A DNA stretch of 64,000 nt from CBDAPX01 sp965198725 (GTDB lineage: Bacteria > Pseudomonadota > Alphaproteobacteria > Rhodobacterales > Rhodobacteraceae): contig CBDAPX010000001.1 of the NCBI GenBank assembly GCA_965198725.1, positions 806,001 to 870,000 on the forward strand, given 5' to 3'. The first letter of the stretch is position 1; every line of letters begins with the position of its first letter. Positions 48,878-58,512 of this stretch are shown in pieces. Under the pieces are notes generated by a model. The model was not told the DNA's origin. It worked only from the letters and a program-made list of their open reading frames with translations, and did no database searches. Made by a program: the position numbers and the translations under genes.

Positions 48878-50235
48878 ATGATGTCCGAGACAGTACGGCG
48901 GGTGACAGTCGAAACGCCGGTTGGCTTTGCCGATCCCTTGCCGGATCAGGTGGATGTCGTGGTCATCGGCGGGGGTGTCATCGGTGTTTTTTCGGCGCTT
49001 ATTTGGCACGTGCAGGGAAGTCGGTGTTTCTGGCGGAAAAGGGCCGGGTGGCCGGTGAGCAATCCTCTCGAAACTGGGGATGGATCCGCCAACAGGGGCG
49101 GGATGCGGCAGAATTGCCGATCATGATGCGCGCGCGCGCCTTGTGGTTGGAAGTGGATCGAGAGACCAACGGGCAGTGCGGCGTGTCGGTCAACGGGTGT
49201 TACTATATCGCCAGTTCAGAGCAGGGCGTTGCGGATCAAGAGGCTTGGCTGGCCATTGCGCAAGAGCATGGGTTGGACAGTCGCCGCTTGTCGCGCGGGG
49301 CGTTGTCAGAGGCATTTTCGGGGCAGATCCCAGACCGGTGGTTGGGCGGGATTGTCACGCCGAGCGATATGCGCGGCGAGCCTTGGCAGGCTGTCCCAGC
49401 AGTGGCGCGCTTGGCCCAGCGTGAAGGGGTGCAGATCCGCGAAGACTGTGCTGTGCGCGCCCTGGACCTAGAGGCCGGGCGGGTGACGGGGGTGGTGACC
49501 GAGCATGGCCGGGTGGCGTGTGAGCAGGTGGTTCTGGCAGGTGGTGCGTGGTCATCGCTTTTTGCGCGGAATGCAGGCCTAGTGTTTCCGCAATTGTCCG
49601 TGCGCGCAACTGTGGCCCAAACGGCGCCGATGGATGAATTTTTCTCGGGCAATGCGGCAGATGAGGAGTTTGCCATTCGGCGGCGCGTCGACGGGGGGTA
49701 TTCGTTGGCCCCATCGGGGGCGCATGCCTTTTATGTCGGACCTGACATGTTTCGGAACCTTGGGGTTTATATGCCGTTGATGCGCCGCAGTTGGCGCGAC
49801 ACCGAACCAAGCGCCGCGGCCCCGACCGGATTTCCGGACGGATGGCGCACGCCGCGGCGCTGGGCAGCGGATGATGTATCCCCTTTTGAAAAAACGCGGG
49901 TGTTGGAGCCTTTGCCGGATCAAAAGGATATCGTGGCTTTGCAGGACCGGTTTGCCGCGCGGTTTGCCGGACTTGGCCGGCCCGAGATCAAATCGAGCTG
50001 GGCAGGTATGATTGATACCATGCCGGATGTGGTGCCGATCGTGGACAGGGCGCCCATGCTGGATGGCCTGGTCATCGCCACGGGGATGAGTGGTCATGGT
50101 TTTGGAATAGGTCCTGGCATGGGGCAGGTGGTGGCCAATATGGTGCAGGGCAAGGAGCCGGAGTTTGACCTGAGCCGCTTTCGCTTTGGCCGTTTCACGG
50201 ATGGCGCCAAGATGGATCTGGGCGCGTCGATCTGA
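48878..50235 (+). pseudogene. DadA-like FAD-dependent oxidoreductase, one-base frameshift in T6 run
   Basis: A D-amino-acid dehydrogenase-like flavoprotein. The N-terminal part (MMSETVRRVTVETP..., DVVVIGGGVIGV) starts at 48878 after AAAGGG, but its frame ends early; the rest (AYLARAGKSVFLAEKGRVAGEQSSRNWGW to FGIGPGMGQVVANM) is one base out. The switch lies at the TTTTTT of 48987-48992. One more T, or a -1 ribosomal slip, gives a continuous protein of about 452 aa. Could be a sequencing error, a recent mutation or real slippage. Confidence 0.78.
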
Positions 50236-50328
50236 GGCGGGTCGATCACACATCGTGATCTGCAGCGTCACAGAAATTGGCGTTTCGCAAATGGTTATTC
50301 GTGACATAAGGCATGTCGGAGGACCCGC

Positions 50329-51240
50329 ATGTCAGACGCTGCTGAAACCGCTCCGGTCGAAAACGCCGACACCCCGCAAGGCCTGGCTTTTGCGGTTTCG
50401 GCCTATTTCCTGTGGGGTTTCTTGCCGATCTACCTGAAATGGGCGAGCCATATTCCACCTACAGAGGTGGTTGCGCATCGGGTGCTGTGGTCGGTTCCAA
50501 TTGCCGGGATCGTGTTGTTATTGCTTCGCCGAACCGACGCCTTGCGCGCGGCGCTGCGGGACCCAAGGACCTTGATGATGGCGGCGCTGACCGCGGCGAT
50601 GGTGTCCGTGAATTGGGGGATCTACGTCTGGGCGATCAGCACCAATCAGGCCATTGATGCCGCGTTGGGGTATTACATGAACCCGCTTTTCAGCATTGCC
50701 CTGGCCACGCTTTTGCTGGGCGAACGCCCTTCTGGCCTGCAATATGCGGCGATTGGGTTGGCTTTTGCTGCGGTTGTGGTTCTGACCGTTGCTGCCGGGC
50801 GGCTGCCGTGGGTTGCGGTGGGGCTGATGGTCAGTTGGGGGTTTTATGCGCTGGCCAAGAAATCGTTGCCGATCGGTCCAAACCAGGGGTTTTTGTTAGA
50901 GGTGATGATCCTGTCTGTGCCCGGGCTTGCCTATGTCGGCTATCTTGCTGCAACGGGGCAGGGGCATTTCGGGGTGACCTGGTCCGACACCTGGCTTCTT
51001 ATGGGCTGCGGGATCGTGACGGCGGTGCCGCTCATGCTCTATGCCAATGGGGCAAAGCTCATGCGGCTGTCGACCATCGGAATTCTGCAGTACATTGCGC
51101 CGACAATGATTTTCCTTGTGGCCGTGTTCATCTTTGGTGAGGATTTTGACCGTCCGCGTCAGATCGCCTTTCCGATGATCTGGGCGGCGCTGGTGCTGTA
51201 CTCTATCCCGATGATCCGGCAGATGCGGGCGCGCGGCTAA
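50329..51240 (+). CDS. rarD: EamA transporter, RarD type
   Basis: A 303-aa inner-membrane protein with ten predicted membrane segments. FAVSAYFLWGFLPIYLKWASHIPPTEVVAHR and INWGIYVWAI-like NWGIYVWAISTNQAIDAALGYYMNPL are RarD hallmarks. It likely exports small metabolites; RarD substrates are not settled. A small inverted repeat (GATCAC-ACATC-GTGATC, 50244-50260) lies in the 93-bp upstream gap. Confidence 0.9.
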   Translation: MSDAAETAPVENADTPQGLAFAVSAYFLWGFLPIYLKWASHIPPTEVVAHRVLWSVPIAGIVLLLLRRTDALRAALRDPRTLMMAALTAAMVSVNWGIYVWAISTNQAIDAALGYYMNPLFSIALATLLLGERPSGLQYAAIGLAFAAVVVLTVAAGRLPWVAVGLMVSWGFYALAKKSLPIGPNQGFLLEVMILSVPGLAYVGYLAATGQGHFGVTWSDTWLLMGCGIVTAVPLMLYANGAKLMRLSTIGILQYIAPTMIFLVAVFIFGEDFDRPRQIAFPMIWAALVLYSIPMIRQMRARG

Positions 51241-51260
51241 GTGACATTGCCGCGTTGCTG

Positions 51261-51671
51261 TTAACTTAGTGCCTCTTTGAACTTCAGGAACCTTGGGTCG
51301 GTCATCACGCGCGCGTTCATTGCTTCGCGTAAAGCACCGATGGTTTTGTAGGGGCGCATGACAACCTCAAACGTCTGGATCAACCCGTCATCGTTCAGGG
51401 TGATCAAGTCCACACCAACGGCGTCAAACTCTCCGACCTTACACTGAAATTCTAGCGCCCAGTCGTTGCCGTCGCCCATAACGCGGCGATACTGGAAATC
51501 CTGAAAGACAGCGCCGACATGGCCAAGAACTGCGGCAACCGGTGCGCGGCCTGTCCACGTCGCCCAATAGGTTGGCGGGCTGAATTGCACGTTTTCGGCA
51601 AGGATGGTTTCGATCCGGGTGTGATCACCGGATGCAACGATGTCGAGCGCTTTTTCGATCGTGGGATGCAT
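51261..51671 (-). CDS. SnoaL-like (NTF2-fold) protein
   Basis: A 136-aa NTF2-like protein from ATG 51671, which has a very good ribosome site (GAGGAGG). IEKALDIVASGDHTRIETILAENVQFSPP and the C-terminal LITLNDDGLIQTFEVVMRP are of the SnoaL-like polyketide cyclase type. Catalytic function unknown. It diverges from the rluA gene. Confidence 0.82.
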   Translation of the reverse strand: MHPTIEKALDIVASGDHTRIETILAENVQFSPPTYWATWTGRAPVAAVLGHVGAVFQDFQYRRVMGDGNDWALEFQCKVGEFDAVGVDLITLNDDGLIQTFEVVMRPYKTIGALREAMNARVMTDPRFLKFKEALS

Positions 51672-51757
51672 GTTTGGTCCTCCTCTTTCGACAGCTTTGC
51701 GGCTCTGGGCCGTTGCGACAAGCTTGACGTCGGGACCCATATGGCTAGGGGAGGGAC

Positions 51758-52402
51758 ATGGATGCCTATTCGCCGCCCAATATCCCTTTGGATATCCTTT
51801 ACGAAGATGCACAGGTACTGGCCGTGAACAAACCGGCCGGGTTGCTCAGCGTGCCGGGCCGGGGGCCGCATTTGGCCGACTGCTTGCTCAGCCGTTTGCA
51901 GGCGGTGTTTGCAGAGACTTTGTTGGTGCACCGGCTGGATCGGGACACGTCAGGGGTTATGGTCTTTGCCTTGACGGCCCATGCGCAACGGTTCCTGTCG
52001 CGGCAGTTTGAAGAGCGTAAGACAAAGAAAACCTATGTTGCGCGCGTGGCAGGACGGTTAGAGCCAAAAAACGGAACCGTTGATTTGCCCTTGATCGTAG
52101 ACTGGCCGAACCGGCCAAAGCAAATGGTCTGCCACGAAACTGGTAAACCGGCGGTCACGGATTGGCGGGTTCTGAAAGCGTCCGATGCAGAAAGCCGGGT
52201 GCGATTGGAGCCACGGACGGGGCGCAGTCACCAACTGCGTGTGCATATGCAGGCGCTTGGCCATCCTATTCTGGGCGATCCATTTTATGCCGAGGGTGCC
52301 GCGCGCGATCATGCGCGTTTGATGCTGCATTCCGAGGAGTTACGGATCAAACACCCTGACAGCGGACAATCGATGAAGTTTCGCGCCGCAGCCCCGTTTT
52401 AA
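51758..52402 (+). CDS. rluA: RluA-family pseudouridine synthase
   Basis: A 214-aa enzyme that makes pseudouridine in rRNA and/or tRNA. HRLDRDTSG places the catalytic Asp at D61; the family's TKKTYVARV and GRSHQLRVHMQALGHPILGDPFY follow. Length is that of RluA (219 aa), without an S4 domain. Its last four bases overlap the stop of the convergent peroxidase gene. Confidence 0.9.
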   Translation: MDAYSPPNIPLDILYEDAQVLAVNKPAGLLSVPGRGPHLADCLLSRLQAVFAETLLVHRLDRDTSGVMVFALTAHAQRFLSRQFEERKTKKTYVARVAGRLEPKNGTVDLPLIVDWPNRPKQMVCHETGKPAVTDWRVLKASDAESRVRLEPRTGRSHQLRVHMQALGHPILGDPFYAEGAARDHARLMLHSEELRIKHPDSGQSMKFRAAAPF

Positions 52403-53553
52403 GGGCGTTGTGCGGGGTCGTCCGACAGGGTTTCAAGGAATGCCTGCAGGTCGCGCAGTTGTCCATCTTCCAGCCTAAGCGGACGCAAGATCGCTTCGCC
52501 ATCCGCGTGCAGCCGTTCGATATCAATCATGTTGTAGTGGTCGAGAACTGCGCGCAGGGACGGCAGGCTGCCGTCATGCATATAGGGGCCTGTGTGTACT
52601 GCGCGGCGAAGAGAAGGCACCCGAAAGATGCCGAAATCACCATGCTGCTGGCGCACGTTGCGCACCGCCCACGCACCCGACCTGTCGGGATCGTCTGAAT
52701 GATCGCCGTCCAAGGTAAAGGGGCTGTGAAACAAGGCTTGGAGCCCGCCGTGACGGCCCGGATCAACCTCACCAGCGCCTTGGAAATAGGGAACTCCGGC
52801 GTCGTGAAACTCTCCATTGCTAAAGTGCGGACCGGAGTGACAAAAAGCGCAGCGACCGTGGCCCAGAAAGATCTGCAATCCCCTTTGCGCATCTTCCGGA
52901 TAATGGGCGACCGCGGCCACATCTCCTTCCGCAAGCGCGTCGCGAAAATGATCGAAAGAGGTTTTCCCGGTTGTCAGCGTTTCGAGATATGCGGCAAGGA
53001 TCTTTGAGAGGTTCACCGCCGTGTTTGTCGGGTCCTCTCGCTCGATCGATTGAAACAACCTTTCATAGGCCTCGCGATGCGGGCTTTGCCGGATTGCGCT
53101 TTGCAACGACACCGGGTCATGCGCCATTTCAAGAGGGTTCAATATAGGGGTCAGGCTTTGGGCCCACAGATTGTCCGTGTCGCCGGCCCAGCCAAACCAC
53201 CGGTGTTGTGACAAGTTCCACAAGGGTTGGGTGTTCCGGTTCAGCAGTTCCCGGCCCGTCGCGCGGGAGACGCCATCCGTGAAATCCCGCGCGGGGTCAT
53301 GGCAGGTGGCACAAGAAAGTGTTTGATCGGCGGAGAGAACAGGATCGCTGAACAAGGCGCGCCCCAATTCGATGGCGTCAGGGTTTCCCGAAACGCGATT
53401 GCTGGGGTCCAAACCGGGGGCGGGCGACCAAGGTCCATGGCGCAGGGTTTGACGAATTTCCTCTGCGCTCAGGATCACATCCGCGCTGGCCCAAGAGGCA
53501 AAAGTGACCGACCAGCAGAAGACGGCCGAAAACATCTGGGGCCACGTGCTCAC
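52399..53553 (-). CDS. Di-heme cytochrome c peroxidase / MauG family protein
   Basis: A 384-aa periplasmic protein. A signal peptide (up to about residue 24) precedes two heme-binding motifs, CATCH (81-85) and CAFCH (235-239), in the MauG/BCCP arrangement. It could reduce peroxide or oxidise a partner protein. It is the last gene of a three-gene operon; its start overlaps the upstream stop as ATGA. Confidence 0.9.
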   Translation of the reverse strand: MSTWPQMFSAVFCWSVTFASWASADVILSAEEIRQTLRHGPWSPAPGLDPSNRVSGNPDAIELGRALFSDPVLSADQTLSCATCHDPARDFTDGVSRATGRELLNRNTQPLWNLSQHRWFGWAGDTDNLWAQSLTPILNPLEMAHDPVSLQSAIRQSPHREAYERLFQSIEREDPTNTAVNLSKILAAYLETLTTGKTSFDHFRDALAEGDVAAVAHYPEDAQRGLQIFLGHGRCAFCHSGPHFSNGEFHDAGVPYFQGAGEVDPGRHGGLQALFHSPFTLDGDHSDDPDRSGAWAVRNVRQQHGDFGIFRVPSLRRAVHTGPYMHDGSLPSLRAVLDHYNMIDIERLHADGEAILRPLRLEDGQLRDLQAFLETLSDDPAQRP

Positions 53554-53939
53554 TCGACCAAAACCTCGACCATGTAGGCGTGGTTTTCGTTCGACGTTTG
53601 CGCGGTGATGTTCAGCTGCCAGATGCCGGGCATGTGAAAAACCACATCTCTGATTGCGAATTTTCCGGACCCGGTGTTCTGAATGTCCGGGATGTAATTC
53701 ATGCCATGCTGATGCGCGGGCATCGTGGCGTCAAAGATAACGTAGGTGACCTCAGGTGCATCGCAAAAGAGCAACGTTATATCAAACGGCGCCGATACAG
53801 GCAGGTCCCCGATCACGACATAAGCCGGAGGGGCCGCCTCGGTGGCTGCGGTCAGTGTCGTGACATCATCCCGGTCCGGACAAGCGGCTGCGATGCACGG
53901 CGCCAAGACACAGATGGTCACGGCGGCGGCCCGCGTCAT
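53550..53939 (-). CDS. FixH/YtkA-like periplasmic protein
   Basis: A 129-aa secreted protein with a signal peptide (TRAAAVTICVLAPCIAAA). MPAHQHGMNYIP is a motif found in FixH/YtkA-like and auxin-binding-like proteins, often next to MauG-type peroxidases and copper systems; its histidines and methionine could bind metal. Overlaps both neighbours by four bases. Confidence 0.75.
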   Translation of the reverse strand: MTRAAAVTICVLAPCIAAACPDRDDVTTLTAATEAAPPAYVVIGDLPVSAPFDITLLFCDAPEVTYVIFDATMPAHQHGMNYIPDIQNTGSGKFAIRDVVFHMPGIWQLNITAQTSNENHAYMVEVLVE

Positions 53940-54745
53940 TTTGCGGCCAGCATCGCTTCGGCGTTTTCATAGGCGATCTTTTGGGCCACATCCCGCGGCA
54001 GATCAGACAGCCAATCGCGGGAAAATTCTGCGTGCGGCTCCACGTAATACCAGCGCTCTGGCGCGAATGTGTCTGTGCCGACCATGAACCGGTCGGGGTG
54101 CTTCAAAAACACGGCTCGCCAATTGTCCGTCAGTTTGCCGCGCCGCGCCATGTCTGACCGAAAGGCAAGATCGGCCCAAAGCTGTGGATAGGTGTCCAGC
54201 GCGTCGGCAACGGCACGAGGCTCGTCAAAGCCGGAATGGGCCCACAGCACCCGGGCCTGAGGCCAGGTGTCAAAGATCTGGTCCAGTGCCTGCCGGTCAC
54301 CGTGGTGGTGCAGGATCAGGTTTCGGTCCCTTGCCATCCCGATCATTGTCTGAATGACGTCCGTTTGTATGTCATCGCCATAGGCGTGAAACTCGCCAAT
54401 GGCTTCGTAATCGAACTGCGCCAGGCGATCAGTCAAATAGTCAATGACGGTCGGGTCATGCATCCAGGTCGAAATCTCACCCCGACGGCGATAGGGGCGC
54501 AATGCCGGTACGATGATGTCCGGAGTAGCAGCCAAAAGCAGTTGGGTGCCGTTGTCATCCGAGCTGGAGACAAGGGCCTTCTTGACCCCTGCCTTTCGCA
54601 AGATCTCGGCAACCTCGGCAGGGGGCACCTGTTTCACGGCGTCGTGGCTATAGTGGATGTGGGCGTCGAAAATCGGCAGATCGCTGGCCAGTGCGGCGCC
54701 GGAAACCCCGACGCTTAGGATTGCGGAAAACACTGTTTTGATCAT
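53936..54745 (-). CDS. Secreted amidohydrolase (TIM-barrel, metal-dependent)
   Basis: A 269-aa protein with a signal peptide (to about residue 20) and an amidohydrolase_2-type barrel. The metal-binding HxH is in FDAHIHYS; ILHHHGD, WAHSGFDE and MVGTDTF supply later ligands. A periplasmic location is unusual for this family. It leads the operon with the FixH-like and MauG-like genes. Confidence 0.82.
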   Translation of the reverse strand: MIKTVFSAILSVGVSGAALASDLPIFDAHIHYSHDAVKQVPPAEVAEILRKAGVKKALVSSSDDNGTQLLLAATPDIIVPALRPYRRRGEISTWMHDPTVIDYLTDRLAQFDYEAIGEFHAYGDDIQTDVIQTMIGMARDRNLILHHHGDRQALDQIFDTWPQARVLWAHSGFDEPRAVADALDTYPQLWADLAFRSDMARRGKLTDNWRAVFLKHPDRFMVGTDTFAPERWYYVEPHAEFSRDWLSDLPRDVAQKIAYENAEAMLAAK

Positions 54746-54814
54746 GTGAAACGCCCTTTTGTCCTTTGGCGAAAGTCTAGGGCACGCAGATCAATAAACA
54801 AACCCGTCGTCGGG

Positions 54815-55243
54815 TCAGGCGTTGTAGTCGCTCAGATCCTCGGGGGCGCGCAGCAACGTGCCATCATATTTCACCAAGTCGTCATTCATGTCCAACCAAG
54901 GCAGCTTGGCTTGGTAGTTGACGTGAAAGGTCGGCGCGAAATCCTCTGGGTGTTCCATCGACGCGGCATAAAGGTGCATGCCGCCGGGATAATGGTCCGC
55001 CTCGAACCCCAATGGCGACCCGCAATGCTGACAGAAATGGCGGAACACCCCTTTGGAGCTTTCCAGTGTTTTGGGTGTGTCGCCCAGCCATTCGAAATTG
55101 CGCAAGGGCACACCCAACCATGCAACGACCGGTGCCGCGCAGTTGCGGCGGCAATCGTCGCAGTGGCAATAACAGGACCAGGTGACCTCCCCCGAAAACT
55201 GCCACCGTGTTTTACCGCACAGGCAATGACCACGCGTTGTCAT
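54815..55243 (-). CDS. GFA family protein
   Basis: A 142-aa GFA-fold zinc protein: GHCLCGKTRWQFSGE, CYCHCDDCRRNCAAPVVAW and FCQHCGSPLGFE. Second GFA-fold gene in this window. Substrate unknown. Confidence 0.9.
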   Translation of the reverse strand: MTTRGHCLCGKTRWQFSGEVTWSCYCHCDDCRRNCAAPVVAWLGVPLRNFEWLGDTPKTLESSKGVFRHFCQHCGSPLGFEADHYPGGMHLYAASMEHPEDFAPTFHVNYQAKLPWLDMNDDLVKYDGTLLRAPEDLSDYNA

Positions 55244-55343
55244 GCATCCCTCCCGTCTTTTGGGAAAGGCTACTTAAACTAGGTATCGAAAGATGGGTGG
55301 GTGCAGACGCAAAAGCATCGGATCGCGACATGCTCTGACACGG

Positions 55344-55380
55344 AAAAACGCCGGGCGCAGCGTTCAAGCGCCCGGCGTTT
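55344..55380 (-). terminator. Rho-independent terminator of the aldehyde dehydrogenase
   Basis: AAACGCCGGGCGC and GCGCCCGGCGTTT form a perfect 13-bp stem around a 9-nt loop; on the minus strand it is followed by T5. It lies four bases past the dehydrogenase stop codon. Confidence 0.9.
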
Positions 55381-55384
55381 GTTT

Positions 55385-56824
55385 TCAGTCGACCGTCCAG
55401 CCGCTGACCGATTTGACTTCCAAGAAGTCTTCCAACCCGTAAAGGCCGCCTTCGCGCCCATTGCCGGATTGCTTCATCCCACCAAAGGGAGAGCCCGCCG
55501 CGCGGGACGTACCGTTCATTTCCACCATGCCAGAGCGGAGCTGACGCGCCAGACGATTGGCCCGGGCGGTGTCTTGGGTTTGCACGTAGTTGGTCAGGCC
55601 ATAGGGCGTGTCATTGGCAACCTCGACCGCTTCTTCCTCGGTTTCGAACTTCATGATCGACAGGACGGGGCCAAAGATCTCTTCGCGTGCAATCGTCATG
55701 TCGTTGGTGACGTCGGCAAAGACGGTCGGCTTGACATAGAACCCTTTGTTGAACCCTTCGGGGCGACCGGTACCACCGGCCACAAGGCGTGCACCTTCGT
55801 CGATCCCCTTTTGGATCAGGTCCTGAATTTTGCCCCATTGCACCTCGTTCACGACCGGGCCGATATGGCGTCCCTGGTCATGGGCGCTGCCAACGGCGAC
55901 TTTGGCAGCCACTTCGGCGGCTGTCTCAACGGCCTGATCATACACTTCGGACTGAACCATCATGCGGCTGGGCGCATTACAGGACTGGCCAGTGTTGTTC
56001 ATCATATGGATGACACCGCGTTTGACGGCCTTTTCGTCGGCATCGTTAAAAATGAGGTTGGCGCCTTTGCCACCCAGTTCCAGATGCACTTTTTTCAGGG
56101 TATCAGCGGCGTTTTTCGAAATGGCCGTACCTGCGCGGGTCGAACCGGTAAAGCTGACCATGTCGACATCCGGGTGGCCGGACAGTTGCGAGCCGACACC
56201 GACGCCGTCACCGTTCACAAGGTTGAAGACACCGGCAGGGAACCCGGCCTCATCCATCAATTCGGCAAAGATCATCGCGTTGATCGGGCTTTGCTCGGAC
56301 GGTTTGAGAACCATGGTGCAGCCCGCGATTGCTGCGGCACCGACCTTGAGCGTGATCTGGTTCATCGGCCAGTTCCACGGCGTGATCAGCGCGGCAACAC
56401 CGACGGCTTCATAGATGATCCGGTCGTTGGGCGCGTGATCGCCCAGCGGTTTGTCGAACGCGAACGTTTTAGCTTCGTCAATGAAGTTTTCCAGATGCCA
56501 CGTGCCCGCACCGACCTGTTGGCTGCGGGACATATCGATGGGTGCACCCATCTCCATGCTCATTGCCTGAGCGATATCTTCGGCACGGGATTTGTACACT
56601 TCGATCAGCTTTTCGACCAGCGCGATACGCTCTGCCGGAGCCGTCGCCATCCAGCCGGGCAGGGCGGCCTTGGCGGCGGCCACGGCTGCATCGGTGTCCG
56701 CCTCAGCCCCCAGCGAGATGATCGCGCAAGGCTCTTCGGTTGAGGGGTCAATCACTTGGAAATCGTTTGGCGCACTCGGGTCAACCCATTGGCCATTGAT
56801 ATAAAACTGGCGTTTTTCGATCAT
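55385..56824 (-). CDS. Aldehyde dehydrogenase (NAD(P)-dependent)
   Basis: A 479-aa ALDH superfamily enzyme. The catalytic Cys is C282 in GQSCNAPS and the general base E249 in LELGGKGANLIF; FTGSTRAG and PWNWPMNQ are the cofactor-site motifs. Substrate cannot be assigned; many such enzymes oxidise aldehydes from amine or choline breakdown. Strong terminator downstream. Confidence 0.93.
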   Translation of the reverse strand: MIEKRQFYINGQWVDPSAPNDFQVIDPSTEEPCAIISLGAEADTDAAVAAAKAALPGWMATAPAERIALVEKLIEVYKSRAEDIAQAMSMEMGAPIDMSRSQQVGAGTWHLENFIDEAKTFAFDKPLGDHAPNDRIIYEAVGVAALITPWNWPMNQITLKVGAAAIAGCTMVLKPSEQSPINAMIFAELMDEAGFPAGVFNLVNGDGVGVGSQLSGHPDVDMVSFTGSTRAGTAISKNAADTLKKVHLELGGKGANLIFNDADEKAVKRGVIHMMNNTGQSCNAPSRMMVQSEVYDQAVETAAEVAAKVAVGSAHDQGRHIGPVVNEVQWGKIQDLIQKGIDEGARLVAGGTGRPEGFNKGFYVKPTVFADVTNDMTIAREEIFGPVLSIMKFETEEEAVEVANDTPYGLTNYVQTQDTARANRLARQLRSGMVEMNGTSRAAGSPFGGMKQSGNGREGGLYGLEDFLEVKSVSGWTVD

Positions 56825-56952
56825 CGCGGACCTCCTTTATCTTGTCCCTAGTCCCGTCTGTCATCGGGCGGGAATCGGCGCCACTCTGGCACCGGGTTCA
56901 CCGGGCGGCAAGAGAGGGGATGTAACGGAAGGCAAGACGCATTAGCTTGGCG

Positions 56953-56971
56953 ATGGACCCGAATTGTCCAT
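56953..56971. promoter_or_regulatory. Small inverted repeat upstream of peroxiredoxin
   Basis: ATGGAC - 7 nt - GTCCAT, 22 bp before the peroxiredoxin ATG. It may be an operator; length is modest. Confidence 0.35.
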
Positions 56972-56993
56972 GATTCTGTGAAGGGAGGCCATA

Positions 56994-57647
56994 ATGGGCT
57001 TGCGCATCAACGATACCGTTCCGAATTTCACCGCCGAAACCGATCACGGCACCATTCAGTTCCATGACTGGATTGGCGACAGCTGGGCGATCTTGTTTTC
57101 GCACCCCAAGGATTTCACACCCGTTTGCACCACCGAGTTCGGTGCGGTCGCGCAATTGGCCGCAGAATGGGAAAAGCGCGGCACCAAGGTTATTGGCGTT
57201 TCGGTCGACGGCGTCGAAGATCACAAGAAATGGAAAGGCGATATCGAAAAAGTGGGCGGCGCGCCTGCCTCTTTCCCGATTATCGCCGATGATGGGCTGG
57301 AAGTGTCCAAAGCGTTCGACATGCTGCCTGCTGAGGCCTATCTGCCCGACGGACGCACACCTGCCGATAGCGCCACAGTGCGTTCGGTCTTTATCATCGG
57401 GCCGGACAAACAGCTGAAGTTGTCGATGACCTACCCGATGACGGTTGGCCGGAACTTTGCAGAGGTTTTGCGTGCGCTGGACGGTCTGCAAACCTCAACT
57501 GGCAAGGGTGTTGCGACACCTGCCAACTGGGTGCCGGGCGAAGACGTGATCATCCCGCCGTCCGTTTCCAACGAAGACGCCACGGCAAAGTTTGGTGAGT
57601 TCACGACCGTCCTGCCCTATCTGCGGACGATCAAAGACCCCAGCTGA
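56994..57647 (+). CDS. 1-Cys peroxiredoxin (Prx6 family)
   Basis: A 217-aa thiol peroxidase. Peroxidatic Cys45 lies in HPKDFTPVCTTEFG, the Prx6-type motif; no resolving Cys follows, so it depends on an external thiol. The start has a good ribosome site (AAGGGAGG). Confidence 0.94.
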   Translation: MGLRINDTVPNFTAETDHGTIQFHDWIGDSWAILFSHPKDFTPVCTTEFGAVAQLAAEWEKRGTKVIGVSVDGVEDHKKWKGDIEKVGGAPASFPIIADDGLEVSKAFDMLPAEAYLPDGRTPADSATVRSVFIIGPDKQLKLSMTYPMTVGRNFAEVLRALDGLQTSTGKGVATPANWVPGEDVIIPPSVSNEDATAKFGEFTTVLPYLRTIKDPS

Positions 57648-57670
57648 TATCCTGATAGAGCTCTTTGGAT

Positions 57671-57695
57671 GCCCGGCCATTTGGCCGCGCTTTTT
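57671..57695 (+). terminator. Probable terminator of the peroxiredoxin gene
   Basis: CGGCC-ATTT-GGCCG stem followed by CGC and T5. The stem is short, so efficiency is uncertain. Confidence 0.55.
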
Positions 57696-57723
57696 CGTTG
57701 TGCGCAAGGGTTCTTGCGATGAT

Positions 57724-58509
57724 TTACGTCGCGAAGCCGCGCAGTGCTGAGGCAACTGCGGCAGGCTGATCCCAATGGATCGAATGCCCGGCGTCGGCAA
57801 TCACGGTATGTGTGGTTATTCCAGCGGCTTTCAGTGCCGGGATCGCATCCGACAGGGCAAAGAGTTGATCCTTGTCCGCCAACAAGGCCTGTACAGGCAT
57901 GCCGGGTGCGATTCTAGGCGGTGTGTAAGCGTCCAAAGCCCGCAACTGGCGTTCCATACCGTCGACGGATTGCGCGTGCGGATACGCCAGTGCCGCCGCG
58001 ACGGCGGCGTCAATGGCACCCGGTGTTGCATAGACCGCCGGCGAAAAGAGCCACGGCAAAAACGCGCGAAGCCATGTATCGGCGGGTGCATTGCTGCGCC
58101 GAATGGCAATCAAAGCCTCAAACAGGGCCACGTTTCGCGCGCTGCGCATCGGCGCAGAGGCCGCGAGGGTCAGTGACTTAACGCGGTCGGCATGTGTGTT
58201 CGCCATATCAAGCGCGATCAGACCGCCCATGGAGTGACCCAGCACATGAGCCTTTTGAATGTCCAGATGATCCAGCAAGGCGACACAGTCGTCCCGGTTC
58301 AGCGCGAGGCTGGTTGGCGCGTCCGGTGGCGTTGTGCGTCCCGTGCTGCGGTTATCTGGCCGGATCAGGCGGTAATGTTGCTCCAGATGCGGGAGAAGTG
58401 GCAGCCAGCTGGCACTGTCGCTGGCCATGCCCGCGATCAGCAAAAGCGGCGGACCGCTGCCATCGTCTTCGTACCAGAGCCGGATATGCGTCAGGTCTGC
58501 AAATGGCAT
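57724..58509 (-). CDS. Alpha/beta hydrolase
   Basis: A 261-aa esterase-like enzyme. The nucleophile is Ser93 in GHSMGG, the oxyanion region is IAGMASDSASW and the His is in DAGHSIHWD. The layout resembles 3-oxoadipate enol-lactonase-type hydrolases, but no substrate can be read. It follows the P1-peptidase gene by three bases. Confidence 0.88.
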   Translation of the reverse strand: MPFADLTHIRLWYEDDGSGPPLLLIAGMASDSASWLPLLPHLEQHYRLIRPDNRSTGRTTPPDAPTSLALNRDDCVALLDHLDIQKAHVLGHSMGGLIALDMANTHADRVKSLTLAASAPMRSARNVALFEALIAIRRSNAPADTWLRAFLPWLFSPAVYATPGAIDAAVAAALAYPHAQSVDGMERQLRALDAYTPPRIAPGMPVQALLADKDQLFALSDAIPALKAAGITTHTVIADAGHSIHWDQPAAVASALRGFAT

Positions 58510-58512
58510 GGG

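Noticed and set aside
55301..56743. 480-aa open frame on the plus strand over the aldehyde dehydrogenase
   Set aside because: It is a shadow of the GC-rich dehydrogenase gene, which has clear catalytic residues and a terminator on its own strand.
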